64,000 nucleotides of DNA. It comes from Arthrobacter crystallopoietes. GTDB taxonomy: Bacteria > Actinomycetota > Actinomycetes > Actinomycetales > Micrococcaceae. The DNA lies in NCBI RefSeq assembly GCF_017603825.1, contig NZ_CP072014.1, positions 4,216,001-4,280,000 of the forward strand, read 5' to 3'. Position 1 is the first letter of the stretch, and each line of letters starts with the position of its first letter. Position numbers and translations under genes: made by a program. The notes under the pieces are model-generated. The model did not search any database. It was not told where the DNA came from and saw only the letters and a program-made list of their open reading frames with translations. Below, piece by piece: positions 51,196 to 60,633 of the stretch.

Positions 51196-52083
51196 TCAGA
51201 TGGTGACATTCAGCGAGGCAGTGTAGCCCTCGGCCGCGGAACCTGACATCGTGGCCAGCTGGTAGATGGCGCCGTCGTCGCCGAAGACATTGTCCGTGGC
51301 CAGCGTCGTATTCGGGAAATTCTGCCGGCTTGTCTCGTACCCGGGGGCGGCGTAGGCGTCCGTACAGGCCGCCTCCGTGAGGGCGATCTGCGAGACCTTC
51401 AGGATCTGCCCGGCATTCGTGGCGTTGGACATGGACTCGAAAACTTCGAAGTGGATATGCGGCCAGCGTCCGTTGTAGGCACCGGGAAACACGGTCGTAA
51501 ACGTCATCTGGCCGTTGGCATCGGCTTCCTGCACGCCGCGCAGGAAGTTCTCGCCTTCCAGCCCGGAATCGTAGATCGAGTACCGGCCCTCCCGGTCGCA
51601 GTGCCAGACATAAACCGCTGCCCCGGCGAGCGCCTTGCAGCCGTTGGCGTTGTCCAGCAGGGTCAGCGTGAATTTCAGCGGCACTCCCTCCGCCGTCGTT
51701 GTCGAACCGTTGAAGCTGGACTTGATATCGCTCCTGACCACGCCGGACGCCTCCAGTACGTTGGGGCCGTTGGAGCCGTCCCCGGGGAAGGGCCCGGCGG
51801 TTTCATCCGGCATTTCCGCCCCGCATTCGGCGATGGCTCGGGTGATGGTGGACGACGGCGTAGCCGCACCGGGCGAGGCCGTTCCCGAGGCCGGAGCAGC
51901 AGCGGGAGGTGATGTGGCCGCCGTCGTCGTTGAACCGTTGGTAGTGCCTGAGGGAGTGCAGGCCGCCAAGGCAGCCATCGTGCCGGCGCCGAAGAACAAG
52001 CCGAGCGTGCGCCGGCGGCTCAGCGTCGTCAGATCGAATTCGAGTCCGCGGTCGTGGTCAGGGTGGGGCGTCTTGTGCGTCAT
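51196..52083 (-). CDS. Exported intradiol ring-cleavage dioxygenase-like lipoprotein
   Basis: The protein has 295 residues. The N-terminus has a twin-arginine motif (SRRRTLGLFF) and a lipobox-like LAAC, followed by a Thr/Ser/Ala/Pro-rich tether to about residue 80. The catalytic domain has TAGPFPGDGSNG, VYVWHCDREGRYSIYD (Tyr-His type iron ligand region) and GRWPHIHFEVF with two iron-ligand histidines, as in intradiol dioxygenases. Surface-anchored actinobacterial homologues are known but their substrates are unclear. The gene converges on the ABC ATPase gene. Confidence 0.87.
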   Translation of the reverse strand: MTHKTPHPDHDRGLEFDLTTLSRRRTLGLFFGAGTMAALAACTPSGTTNGSTTTAATSPPAAAPASGTASPGAATPSSTITRAIAECGAEMPDETAGPFPGDGSNGPNVLEASGVVRSDIKSSFNGSTTTAEGVPLKFTLTLLDNANGCKALAGAAVYVWHCDREGRYSIYDSGLEGENFLRGVQEADANGQMTFTTVFPGAYNGRWPHIHFEVFESMSNATNAGQILKVSQIALTEAACTDAYAAPGYETSRQNFPNTTLATDNVFGDDGAIYQLATMSGSAAEGYTASLNVTI

Positions 52084-52146
52084 GGGTTCCTTTCTAGCCG
52101 GGAACCCTATGCTTCGGCTATGCCTGGTCCGCGGTCACACCCGACA

Positions 52147-54027
52147 TCAGCTGGGAGTTACCTGAGGCAACGTTCGAGGCCTTTCGGGCATCCGGCCGCG
52201 CAGTGCTGCTCCCACGGTCTCCGTTATCGCGGCATGCAGCTGCCGCAGTGCGGCCCGGTCCGTGCGGACCTCCAGGATGCTGCGGCCGGACACCGGCTCC
52301 AGCAGCGCGTCCTCCAGCGAGGCTTCATCCTCCACCAGCCGGTAGCCCACTCCATAGGCTGCGGCGATAGCGGCCAGGTCCACTTGATGCGGGGTCCCGA
52401 AGAGGCGTTCGACGGCGGCGCTATAGTCCGCGCGTCCGCCCACCTCGCCGTGTTCGAGCAGCGAGAAGATCCCGCCGCCAGCATCATTGACGACGACGAT
52501 GCGCAGCGCCGGTTCCGCTTCGCCGTCACCGAGGAACAGGCCGGAGGCGTCGTGCAGGAAGGTCAGGTCGCCCAGCAGGACGGTGGTCTGCCGGCCGGCG
52601 CCCAGGGCGATGCCGGTGGCAGTCGAGATGGTGCCGTCGATCCCGGCCAAACCGCGGTTGGCGTGGACGAAGGCCGCCGGCTCCGGCGCCGGAGCGCCCA
52701 TAAGATCTACATCGCGGATCGGGTTGGAGGACCCGAGCACCAGCCGGCCTTGCGCAGTGGCCCAGACCACGCGGCCCACATGCAGTCCGGTGAGGCCCGG
52801 CGCTTGGTCCAGCAGTTTTCCTATGGCCGGCACGGCTGCGGCGCCGGCGTCCTGCCAGCGCTCCAGCCACCCGGCCGGGCCGGTGCCGGAGAAGGTGGAG
52901 AGTTCCGCCGGCTCGCTGATGATCCGTTCCCGGCGCCGGCCGGGTTCGAACCAGGCCACCGGCTCCGGCATGAACAGTGCCGTCTGGACGTTGGGCCTGG
53001 CCAGCAGGGCGGCCACCGGCCGGGAGAGCGTCGGCCGGCCGAAGACCACGGCACGCTCGATGTCAGCGCCGAGATGCCCCAGCAGCAGCCGGTATGCCGG
53101 GATGGCATTACGCCCGAAACGCGCATTGGACGACGGCTCGGCCAGCAGCGGCAGCCGGTGCGCGCGGGCGAATGCCTCCGCCTGGGCACCGGCACCGTGG
53201 CCGGCAACCACAACGGTCCGCCGTTCCTCCGCCGGTTCAGCTGCCGGCGCAGCTGGAGCAGTGGACGCGGCCTCGGTTGGCTCCTCCCTGAGGGCGACTG
53301 GGGCCGGCCGCCCGGCCGGCGCCTGCGGCCCCCCGATCTGCTGCACCCCGGCGGCAGGTGACTCGAGGGACGAAGCCGGAGCCCCGCCGTCGTTCATTGC
53401 CGGCACCAGCGGGTCGCGGAACGCCAGGTTGACGTGCACCGGACCAACGGCGCCCTGATGATGATCGGCCCCGTGCAGGCCATGGTGTCCACGCGAGGGC
53501 GTGGCGGTCAAAGTGTGCGTGGCCTGTACGGTTTCCACCGGTGCGACCGGGATGCCTTTGCCCGCCAGTAGCCCGGAATTGATGGCCTCTGCCGGGTCCT
53601 CGCCCGCAGCCACGTCCACCGCGTAGCGGACATGCCGCCCGAAAATTCCCGGCTGGCTGGTGGTCTGGTTGGCGCCTGTGCCGCGCAGTTCCTCGGGCCG
53701 GTCCGCCGTGAGCACCACAAGCTCTACGCCGGCGTGGTTGGCCTCCATCACCGCAGGCAGGAGTTCACCGACAGCGGTGCCCGACGTCGTAACCACCGGC
53801 ACCGGGCGCAGGGATCCCAGCGAGAGGCCCAGCGCGGTAAAGGAGGCGGCCCGCTCGTCGATCCGCACGTGCAGCCGCAGCTCCCCGCGTGCCTCGGACT
53901 CGGCGAGGGCATAAGCCAGCGGGGCGCTGCGCGAACCCGGCGCGATCACCACATCGCGCACCCCACCGTCCAACAGGGCGCTGACAGCGGAGCGGGCGGC
54001 ATCCAGGGCGTTCAGTTCAACGGTCAC
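52147..54027 (-). CDS. menD: SEPHCHC synthase (MenD)
   Basis: The protein has 626 residues; a thiamine-diphosphate enzyme that joins isochorismate and 2-oxoglutarate in menaquinone synthesis. The N-terminal VVIAPGSRSAPLAYAL and VRIDERAASFTALGLS (catalytic glutamate) and the C-terminal ThDP-binding LLGDLTFLHDASGLFLG with VVNDAGGGIFS are typical. Residues about 208-262 are an Ala/Pro/Glu-rich stretch not found in short homologues, making this protein longer than usual. The dioxygenase gene is 63 bp downstream on the same strand. Confidence 0.95.
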   Translation of the reverse strand: MTVELNALDAARSAVSALLDGGVRDVVIAPGSRSAPLAYALAESEARGELRLHVRIDERAASFTALGLSLGSLRPVPVVTTSGTAVGELLPAVMEANHAGVELVVLTADRPEELRGTGANQTTSQPGIFGRHVRYAVDVAAGEDPAEAINSGLLAGKGIPVAPVETVQATHTLTATPSRGHHGLHGADHHQGAVGPVHVNLAFRDPLVPAMNDGGAPASSLESPAAGVQQIGGPQAPAGRPAPVALREEPTEAASTAPAAPAAEPAEERRTVVVAGHGAGAQAEAFARAHRLPLLAEPSSNARFGRNAIPAYRLLLGHLGADIERAVVFGRPTLSRPVAALLARPNVQTALFMPEPVAWFEPGRRRERIISEPAELSTFSGTGPAGWLERWQDAGAAAVPAIGKLLDQAPGLTGLHVGRVVWATAQGRLVLGSSNPIRDVDLMGAPAPEPAAFVHANRGLAGIDGTISTATGIALGAGRQTTVLLGDLTFLHDASGLFLGDGEAEPALRIVVVNDAGGGIFSLLEHGEVGGRADYSAAVERLFGTPHQVDLAAIAAAYGVGYRLVEDEASLEDALLEPVSGRSILEVRTDRAALRQLHAAITETVGAALRGRMPERPRTLPQVTPS

Positions 54028-54047
54028 CTGTCCATCCTAGGCAGACG

Positions 54048-54075
54048 GCCGCGCCCACCAAGGTGGACGCGGCCG
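54048..54075 (-). terminator. Hairpin downstream of phoX
   Basis: Arms 54048-54060 and 54063-54075 pair over 12 of 13 bp around a 2-nt loop, between phoX and menD. It could terminate phoX transcription on the minus strand. No U-tract. Confidence 0.45.
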
Positions 54076-54121
54076 CGGGGTCGCTGTTGTGCCGCTGCTG
54101 CCGGGCACTAGGCGCCAGGTG

Positions 54122-56239
54122 CTAGCGGCCGACGAAGCCGTTCTTGCCCTTGAACATCTGGATCACGGCCGGGCGGGGCAGGCCGCCCTTGCCCGAGGGC
54201 GTGCCGGCCGGCAGGTAGTCCGGGAACAGCGAGCGCTGCTGGTCCCAGGAACCGTCCTCGCCCGGGTGCTGGACCGCCACGAAGACCAAGCCGTCCTCGT
54301 CGTGGATGACCGGGCCGCAGGTTTCGGCGTCGATCGGAACTGCCATGAACTGCTCCACCTTGCCCATCTCGGGGCCTTCCATGGTGACGCGGTACAGGGC
54401 GTCATTGCGCTGGATGGTGCCGGGCTGGCCGTCGGTGGAGATCCACAGATTGCCGGCCGAGTCGAACGCGAGGTTGTCCGGGCAGGAGAGCGGCTGGACC
54501 TGGTCGGCCGGGTAGCCGTTGAAGTAGACGCTCTCGTCCACCTCGGGGTCACCGGCGACCAGCAGCAGCTTCCAGGCGAACTCGGTGGAGGTCTGGTCCC
54601 CGGTCTCGGTCATCTCGACGATGTGGCCGTGGCGGTTGTTGGCCCGCGGGTTCGGCTCGTCGGCCTGGGCAGCCGTGCGGTTGGTGTTGTTGGTGCAGGC
54701 CACGTAGATCTTGCCGTTGGCCGGGTTGATCTCCACGTCCTCCGGGCGGTCCATCTTGGTGGCCCCCATCTTGTCCGCCGCCAGCCGGGTGTAAACCAGG
54801 ACCTGGTCGATCTCCATGTCCGGTACCAGCGACTTGTTGTTGTGGGTCAGCTGGATCCAGTGGCCCACGCCGTCGAAGGCACCATCGCTGGGCAGCACGC
54901 CGGAACCGTCAATCTGGTTCGCCGGGGAGTTGCCGGAGAAGCTGGCCACGTAGAGGTCACCCTCGGTCAGCAGCGTCATGTTGTGCTTCTTGTCGCCCTC
55001 GCGGTACGTGTCCTTGGAGACGAACTTGTACAGGTAATCGAAGCGCTCGTCGTCGCCCGAGTAGGACACGGCATGGCCGGACTTGGCGATGGTGACGTTG
55101 GCGCCCTCGTGCTTGAAACGGCCCAGCGCGGTGTGCTTACGCGGCGTGGACTTCGGATCGAACGGATCCACTTCCACGATCCAGCCGAAGCGGTTGTCCT
55201 CGTTCTTGCCCTCGGCAGTGTCCGTGTCGAAGCGCGGTTCTTCGACGTGCCACCCGCGGGACGGATTGGAGTTGGTCAGCCCGTAGCGGCGCTGCTCATC
55301 CGTCGGCGCCGAAACCTTGAAGTATTGGTTGAAGTTCTCTTCGCCGGAGAGGATGGTGCCCCATGGCGTGGTGCCGCCGGCGCAGTTGTTCTGCGTGCCC
55401 AGCACCGCGCGGCCGCTCGGGTCGGCCTTGGTCTTGAGCAGGTCCGAACCGGCTGCGGGACCGGTCAGCCGGTACTCGGTGTCCATCAGGAAGCGGCGGT
55501 TCAGCTCCGCCCCGCGTACATACTTCCACGGCTGGCCCTTGCCCTTGCGCTCCACCTCGACCACGGATAGACCGTGCGCCGCCATGGCGGTCTTGCGGAC
55601 CTGGCTGATGTCCATGTCCGGCGGGAACATCAGGTTCTCGTTGGTGTATTCGTGGTTGGAGAACAGCACACCGCGCTTGCCGTTGCTGCCCTGAATCTCG
55701 ATGATATCGAGGTAGTCGCAGTTGTAGCCGAACTGGCCGGCCTGGGACTCCGGCGTCTGGTTTTCCGGGTCGAACTCGGCGGAATCGTGGAACAGCGGAT
55801 CGCCCCAGCGGATGACCGGCTCCCAGTTGTAGCCCTTGGGCACCACCACGTCGTCGACGGTGTTGGGCACGCCGTCGATACCGGCGAACTTGAGCTTGCT
55901 CGCGTTGCCGGAGCCAAAGCCCTGCTTGGCCGCAGGAGCCAGACCGGCAGCGGAGCCGTTGGCCGCGGCCGTTCCCCCGCCGAACATCAGTGCCACGACG
56001 CCGGCACCGCTGACGCCGAGCATGTTCCGCCGGGAGAATTCGGCGGAGACGATGTCGCGGAAGTAGTTGTTGTCCGAGGTATTGCACACGCCCTTGGCGC
56101 AGGCATTGTCGCACTTGAGCGCACAGGTCATGGCGCTGCGCTTGCCGGAGGTATGTCCCAGCATCGGCAGCAGGCGTTTTTTCAGATCAGACACTTCAGA
56201 GGCCTTCCACATCGAACGGTTGCGAACGGCTTTCACCAT
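54122..56239 (-). CDS. phoX: PhoX family alkaline phosphatase, Tat-exported
   Basis: The protein is about 705 residues long. After a cysteine-containing cytoplasmic leader the twin-arginine signal FSRRNMLGVSGAGVVALMFGG appears at about residues 66-86, unusually far from the N-terminus but typical of PhoX proteins. The PhoX/DUF839 beta-propeller follows, with LFSNHEYTNENLMFP, NCAGGTTPWGTILSGEENF and NRFGWIVEVDPFDP as family signatures. PhoX enzymes use calcium and iron and release phosphate from organic esters outside the membrane. The exact start is uncertain; ATG at 56239 is the most upstream reasonable one. Confidence 0.9.
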   Translation of the reverse strand: MVKAVRNRSMWKASEVSDLKKRLLPMLGHTSGKRSAMTCALKCDNACAKGVCNTSDNNYFRDIVSAEFSRRNMLGVSGAGVVALMFGGGTAAANGSAAGLAPAAKQGFGSGNASKLKFAGIDGVPNTVDDVVVPKGYNWEPVIRWGDPLFHDSAEFDPENQTPESQAGQFGYNCDYLDIIEIQGSNGKRGVLFSNHEYTNENLMFPPDMDISQVRKTAMAAHGLSVVEVERKGKGQPWKYVRGAELNRRFLMDTEYRLTGPAAGSDLLKTKADPSGRAVLGTQNNCAGGTTPWGTILSGEENFNQYFKVSAPTDEQRRYGLTNSNPSRGWHVEEPRFDTDTAEGKNEDNRFGWIVEVDPFDPKSTPRKHTALGRFKHEGANVTIAKSGHAVSYSGDDERFDYLYKFVSKDTYREGDKKHNMTLLTEGDLYVASFSGNSPANQIDGSGVLPSDGAFDGVGHWIQLTHNNKSLVPDMEIDQVLVYTRLAADKMGATKMDRPEDVEINPANGKIYVACTNNTNRTAAQADEPNPRANNRHGHIVEMTETGDQTSTEFAWKLLLVAGDPEVDESVYFNGYPADQVQPLSCPDNLAFDSAGNLWISTDGQPGTIQRNDALYRVTMEGPEMGKVEQFMAVPIDAETCGPVIHDEDGLVFVAVQHPGEDGSWDQQRSLFPDYLPAGTPSGKGGLPRPAVIQMFKGKNGFVGR

Positions 56240-56426
56240 TTCAGCGCAATCCGACCAACAGGCCGAGGCTAAGTAAACAACAAGCAAACAACCAACGACG
56301 GCGGGGCGAACCCTCCGCGGTCAAGCCTAGCTTTCGCCATCCGGCCCTTCCGGCCAGCCCTTCCCGGCCATTCTCTTCCCCGGCCGCATCAACCGCCACC
56401 TCTCATCCGGCCACCCCATCCATCCC

Positions 56427-57443
56427 CTACCTCGCGGCTGCCACCTCAGCCAGCGTCCTATATGTGCGTTCGAGCCGCTCGGTCCACCACTGCTGCCGCT
56501 CGGCCGGTGCCGCGTACCGTTCCAGCAAATCCTCATCTACCTCCACCGTGCGGACCGGCAGTTCGCCGCCTGCCGGCACCAGGGGCCGGCTTGTCACATC
56601 TGCGTCCATCAGCGAAACCGTGGCCAGGCCGCAGGCGTAGGGCAGTTCGGGCAGCGCCGCGGCCAGCGCCACCCCGGCGCTGATTCCCACGGACGAGTCC
56701 AAGGCGGAACTGACGACGGCGGGCAGGCCCGCCTGGGCCACAATATCCAGGGCGCGGCGCACCCCGCCCAGGGGTTGTACCTTGACCACGATCAGGTCTG
56801 CCGCCTCTTCCCGTGCCACCAGGAGCGGGTCGCTTTCCTTCCGCACACTCTCGTCCGCAGCAATCAGGGTGCCAATACCGCGGCGCCTGAGTTCAAGGCG
56901 CACCTGCCGCAGGCCATCAATATCCGGAACGGGCTGCTCGGCGTATTCGAGCCCATACTCGGCCAGTTGCGTCAACGCTTCGACGGCGGTGGGAACATCC
57001 CAGCCACCGTTGGCATCCACCCGCAGGGCCGAGGCCGGCGCGGCTGCCGACACCGCCTCCACCCGGGCAACATCATCCTCGAGGCTCTGGCCCCGCTCGG
57101 CAACCTTGATCTTGACCGTCTTCGGCCCGTCATAACGGGCCAGCACGGCCGGCACGTCCTCCGGGGCAACCGCGGGAACGGTGGCATTGACCGGGACGCT
57201 GGTGCGAACCGGCTCGGGGAAACCCTGCCAGCCCGCTTCCACAGCCGCGCGCAGCCACGAAGCCGCCTCGCCGTCGTCGTACTCTGTAAAAGGAGAAAAT
57301 TCCGTCCAGCCCGCCGGACCGTTGAAGAGCATCACCTCGCGCCGGAGCACCCCGCGGAACTTCACTTTCATAGGGAGCGAGACCACCCGCGCCGTGGCCA
57401 GCAGTTCGTCCAAAGTCGGCATCTTTAAGGGCTCGATCGTCAC
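56427..57443 (-). CDS. menC: o-Succinylbenzoate synthase
   Basis: The protein has 338 residues, of the enolase superfamily, dehydrating SHCHC to o-succinylbenzoate in menaquinone synthesis. The catalytic lysine lies in TVKIKVAERG, metal ligands in RVDANGGWD, YAEQPVP and IAADESV, and a second lysine in LIVVKVQPLGG. This matches actinobacterial MenC; with MenD and MenF in the same window the call is secure. It is divergent from the PAP2 gene and separated from phoX by about 190 bp without recognisable signals. Confidence 0.95.
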   Translation of the reverse strand: MTIEPLKMPTLDELLATARVVSLPMKVKFRGVLRREVMLFNGPAGWTEFSPFTEYDDGEAASWLRAAVEAGWQGFPEPVRTSVPVNATVPAVAPEDVPAVLARYDGPKTVKIKVAERGQSLEDDVARVEAVSAAAPASALRVDANGGWDVPTAVEALTQLAEYGLEYAEQPVPDIDGLRQVRLELRRRGIGTLIAADESVRKESDPLLVAREEAADLIVVKVQPLGGVRRALDIVAQAGLPAVVSSALDSSVGISAGVALAAALPELPYACGLATVSLMDADVTSRPLVPAGGELPVRTVEVDEDLLERYAAPAERQQWWTERLERTYRTLAEVAAAR

Positions 57444-57518
57444 TATTCCACTCTACGCCGGGGCATGAGGGCGTGGCTGTCGGCATCCGTCCAGCAAATT
57501 ATGCGACCCTTGAAGGCG

Positions 57519-58427
57519 ATGACTAACCAGCAGAAGAGCAGGGCCCGGCCCGCCGCCCGCCGACGGGCGGGCAGAAGTCCCATCCTGTTCTGGCTCGGCG
57601 CCGTCCTCTGCGCAGCCGCGTTTGCCTTCACGTACTACGCCTTTGTCCGCACCACGCTGGGCCAGTTCGCGGACGAGTCCGCCTGGGCCGAAGCGGAAGC
57701 CGGCTGGCGGCTGGGCCGCGGGGTCTTCCTGGATTTCCTGGACCTGCTGCCCGATATCTCGGTGGCGCTCGCCGCCGTCGTTCTCTTGGTGGTGGCGCTC
57801 GCCCGGCGCCGCTGGCGGGCGGCCGGCATTGCGGTCGGCGTGGTCGCCGCCTCGGCCGCCAGCACCTGGATCCTGAAGAACCTCATCCTGGACCGGCCCG
57901 ATCGCGGTGTCCCCACGCTGGAACACAACTCCCTGCCCTCGGGCCACACCACCATTGCGGCGGCCGCGGCGATGGCCATTTTCCTGGTGGTATCGCCCCG
58001 CTGGCGGCCCTTTGCGGCAGCAGCCGGCGGCGCCTACGCCGTGCTCGCGGGTGCGGCCACGCTCATCAACGGCTGGCACCGTCCGGCCGACGTGGTCGCG
58101 GCGTTCCTGGTGGCCGGCTTCTGGGCCCTGGTGGCAGGTCCGCTGGTGCTGCGTTCGGGCGATGGCTGGAACTTCTTCCACGGCTACGGCAGCCACTGGT
58201 CGTCCTCGCCCTTGTGGCCCCGGTTGTGCTGGCTGCTGGCGCTCCTGGGGCTGGGCCTGGCCGCGGCGCTCTACTGGTTCATCCAGCAAATAGGCGCCGC
58301 GCCGACGCCGGGCGACGGACGGCTGCCGCTGTTCTTTTGGGCCGGGATGGGCTTAATCGTCGGGGCCGGCATGTTGCTCAGCGCCCTGCTGATCTGGCTC
58401 TTCAGCTTCCAGTCCCGCCGGAAATAA
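57519..58427 (+). CDS. PAP2 superfamily phosphatase, membrane-bound
   Basis: About 302 residues with six membrane helices. The three PAP2 motifs are present: KNLILDRPDR (K-x6-RP), LPSGHTT (PSGH), and GWHRPADVV (H-x3-D). Enzymes of this type dephosphorylate phosphatidic acid, undecaprenyl diphosphate or related lipids. The start is uncertain: ATG at 57519 is closest to the basic leader, ATGs at 57501 and 57465 are in frame. Its end overlaps the convergent MFS gene by 26 bp. Confidence 0.85.
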   Translation: MTNQQKSRARPAARRRAGRSPILFWLGAVLCAAAFAFTYYAFVRTTLGQFADESAWAEAEAGWRLGRGVFLDFLDLLPDISVALAAVVLLVVALARRRWRAAGIAVGVVAASAASTWILKNLILDRPDRGVPTLEHNSLPSGHTTIAAAAAMAIFLVVSPRWRPFAAAAGGAYAVLAGAATLINGWHRPADVVAAFLVAGFWALVAGPLVLRSGDGWNFFHGYGSHWSSSPLWPRLCWLLALLGLGLAAALYWFIQQIGAAPTPGDGRLPLFFWAGMGLIVGAGMLLSALLIWLFSFQSRRK

Positions 58428-59586
58428 CCGGCTCCGGCTCCAGCGGCCCGGTGCGCGGGATCCAGTAGGCCATCGCCACCGCACCCAACAGCCCCAGCCC
58501 GGCGGTCATCCAGATGCCGGCGGACAGGGAAACCGCGGCCGTCACGAGGCTGAGCAGCGCGGGACCGCCCATGATGCCGATGTCGCTGAGCAGCCGCCAG
58601 AAGCCAAGGAACTGCGCCCGGCCCACCGGCGGCGCATAGTCCGCACCGAGGGTCATGACAATGCCCGAGCCTAGCCCGTTGCCCAGTCCGATCAGCAGCG
58701 CCGCGAGCAGGAAGCCCAGCATGGTGGCGGTGAACGGGATGAGGAACAACGCTCCGCTCATGACGGTCAGGAACGGGATGGCCACGGCCAGCCGCCCCTT
58801 GAGGTCCATCAGCTTTCCGGCGGGGTAGAACACCAGCATGTCCACCGCGCCGGAGAGCCCGAAAATAACCGACGTCGTCGCCGCGTCCAGGCCGATGCTG
58901 TCGCCCCATAGCGGGATCACAACATTGCGCGATGCGCGGACGGCCCCGATCAGCAGGATGCCGATCCCGATGGTCAGGTAAATGCGGCGGTGGCTGCGGG
59001 CAATCGAACGCATGCTCGGCCGCGCCGGTTCTTCGCCGTCGCAGTCAGTGCGCGCCACCTCCAGTTCGGGGACCGTCAACGAGATTCCCGCGGCTACGAG
59101 GAAGGCAACCGCGCCCAGCCAGTAGGCGCCGGCGGTTCCAGCCAACCCAATAACGACCGCGCCGGCGAACGGACCAAAGAACATCCCGATTCGGTGCACG
59201 CCGCCGAGAGTGGACAGCGCACGGGCGCGGAAATTTACCGGCACGGCCTCGCTCAGGTACGACTGGCGGGCCAGCAGGAAAACGGATCCGCCCATGCCGA
59301 TCAGGAAGACGGCCAGCGCGAAGACCGTGATGTGTGGGGCCGCCACGGCCAGGAGCATAGCGGCTGCACACCATAGCGACGCCGCTACCAGCGCCCACTT
59401 CTCGCCGAACCGTGCCGTGAGCATCGACGCCGGAATGTTGGTCACCAGCGAGCCGACGCCGAGCAGCGTAACCATCAGCGCGGCAAGAGCCACGGTGGCC
59501 CCGAGATCCCTGGCGCTCAGGGCCACTACCGGCAGAATGGCACCCTGGCCTACTCCGTAGAGAAGGGACGGGCCATACGCCGGCAC
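58402..59586 (-). CDS. MFS transporter
   Basis: A protein of at least 394 residues with about twelve hydrophobic helices. The loop after helix 2 carries MLTARFGEKWALV and RASRNVVIPLWGDSIGLDA is a family-typical segment of uncharacterised actinobacterial MFS carriers. The first good start is GTG at 59586, but helix 1 begins immediately and homologue-like sequence (SFSLRRIAV) precedes it without an ATG, so the true N-terminus may be slightly longer. It lies 50 bp after the metallo-hydrolase gene on the same strand. No substrate can be named. Confidence 0.82.
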   Translation of the reverse strand: MPAYGPSLLYGVGQGAILPVVALSARDLGATVALAALMVTLLGVGSLVTNIPASMLTARFGEKWALVAASLWCAAAMLLAVAAPHITVFALAVFLIGMGGSVFLLARQSYLSEAVPVNFRARALSTLGGVHRIGMFFGPFAGAVVIGLAGTAGAYWLGAVAFLVAAGISLTVPELEVARTDCDGEEPARPSMRSIARSHRRIYLTIGIGILLIGAVRASRNVVIPLWGDSIGLDAATTSVIFGLSGAVDMLVFYPAGKLMDLKGRLAVAIPFLTVMSGALFLIPFTATMLGFLLAALLIGLGNGLGSGIVMTLGADYAPPVGRAQFLGFWRLLSDIGIMGGPALLSLVTAAVSLSAGIWMTAGLGLLGAVAMAYWIPRTGPLEPEPVISGGTGS

Positions 59587-59636
59587 GGCAATCCGGCGGA
59601 GGCTGAAACTCGCATCGGGCCTCAGCTCAGCACCAC

Positions 59637-60470
59637 CTAACGAGGTGCTTGCTTCAGACGCGTGAGCAGCGCCCGTGACTGGAGCGGGCCATACGGCAGT
59701 ATCGGTATCGCCTTCGTGGTGTCCGCGGGCGTGTCCCTGCTGGCCTGCTCACCCATCCGGACAGCCAGCGACATGGTCTCCCACATACTCTTGACGAAAG
59801 CATCGCTGACCGTTTGCCCGTGGCCTGGCACCAGCACATCGTATTCGTGGCGCAAGCCGGAGATCTTGCGAAGCGTTTCCACCCAGTCGCGCGGGTAGGA
59901 ATCCTCAAACGCCGGATTCGCGCCTTGCTCCACGAGGTCGCCAGCGAAGAGGGTCGACGGCGTACCCACCAGCAAATCGCCGTCGGTATGGCCCCGGCCC
60001 AGGTAGAACAGCTTCACCGGCATGTCACCGAGGTTCACGGTGACTTCGGTATCCACCGGCTTCGTCGGGACACGGATGCGTGTGTGTTCACCGATCCCCT
60101 CGGCCATCTCGGGTTCCGTCTCCGCTACCTGCTCGCGCTGGAGTGAGGCAGTCTCAGCCATATCGTGTGCGCAGTTGCGGTGCGCATAAAAGTCATGGAC
60201 GCCGTTGTCCGCGAAGAAGGCGTTGCCGAAGATATGGTCGAAATGCGAATGGGTATTGACTACCACCAGCGGCAGCTTCGTTAGGGACCGGACCGCCTTG
60301 TAGATCTGCTGTGCTTGCCGCGGGCCCGCCCCGGTGTCGATCACCATGGCTTTTTGCTTCCCGATCACCAAGCCGGTGTTGAGCAAATAACTCCGCGTCC
60401 GGATGACATAGTTACCGGGTGCCACCTGAACGTACTCGGCCTTGTCCTCGGTTTGCACGGTCTCGCTCAT
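59637..60470 (-). CDS. Metallo-beta-lactamase fold hydrolase
   Basis: The protein has 277 residues. The metal-binding motif is NTHSHFDHIFGN (HxHxDH), followed by GHTDGDLLV and FAGDLVE, and a C-terminal VPGHGQTVSDAF; the dinuclear zinc site is complete. Such enzymes include hydroxyacylglutathione hydrolases and lactonases; the specific substrate is not evident. The start is ATG at 60470 with GGAGG eleven bases before it; the ATG at 60479 lies only two bases from the same GGAGG. It probably forms an operon with the downstream MFS gene. Confidence 0.88.
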   Translation of the reverse strand: MSETVQTEDKAEYVQVAPGNYVIRTRSYLLNTGLVIGKQKAMVIDTGAGPRQAQQIYKAVRSLTKLPLVVVNTHSHFDHIFGNAFFADNGVHDFYAHRNCAHDMAETASLQREQVAETEPEMAEGIGEHTRIRVPTKPVDTEVTVNLGDMPVKLFYLGRGHTDGDLLVGTPSTLFAGDLVEQGANPAFEDSYPRDWVETLRKISGLRHEYDVLVPGHGQTVSDAFVKSMWETMSLAVRMGEQASRDTPADTTKAIPILPYGPLQSRALLTRLKQAPR

Positions 60471-60633
60471 GCCGGCCATTTCCTCCTGGATCTGTTCCCG
60501 GACGCAGCGTCATTGCGCGTCCAACCCCAACCGTATCGCGGTGAGCGGGAAGGAAACAGTCACAGACCGGATAGCACGTAACCGAACAGACTCTCTCCCG
60601 TGGGGTGAGAACGGAAACCGACTTACCCGTCTA

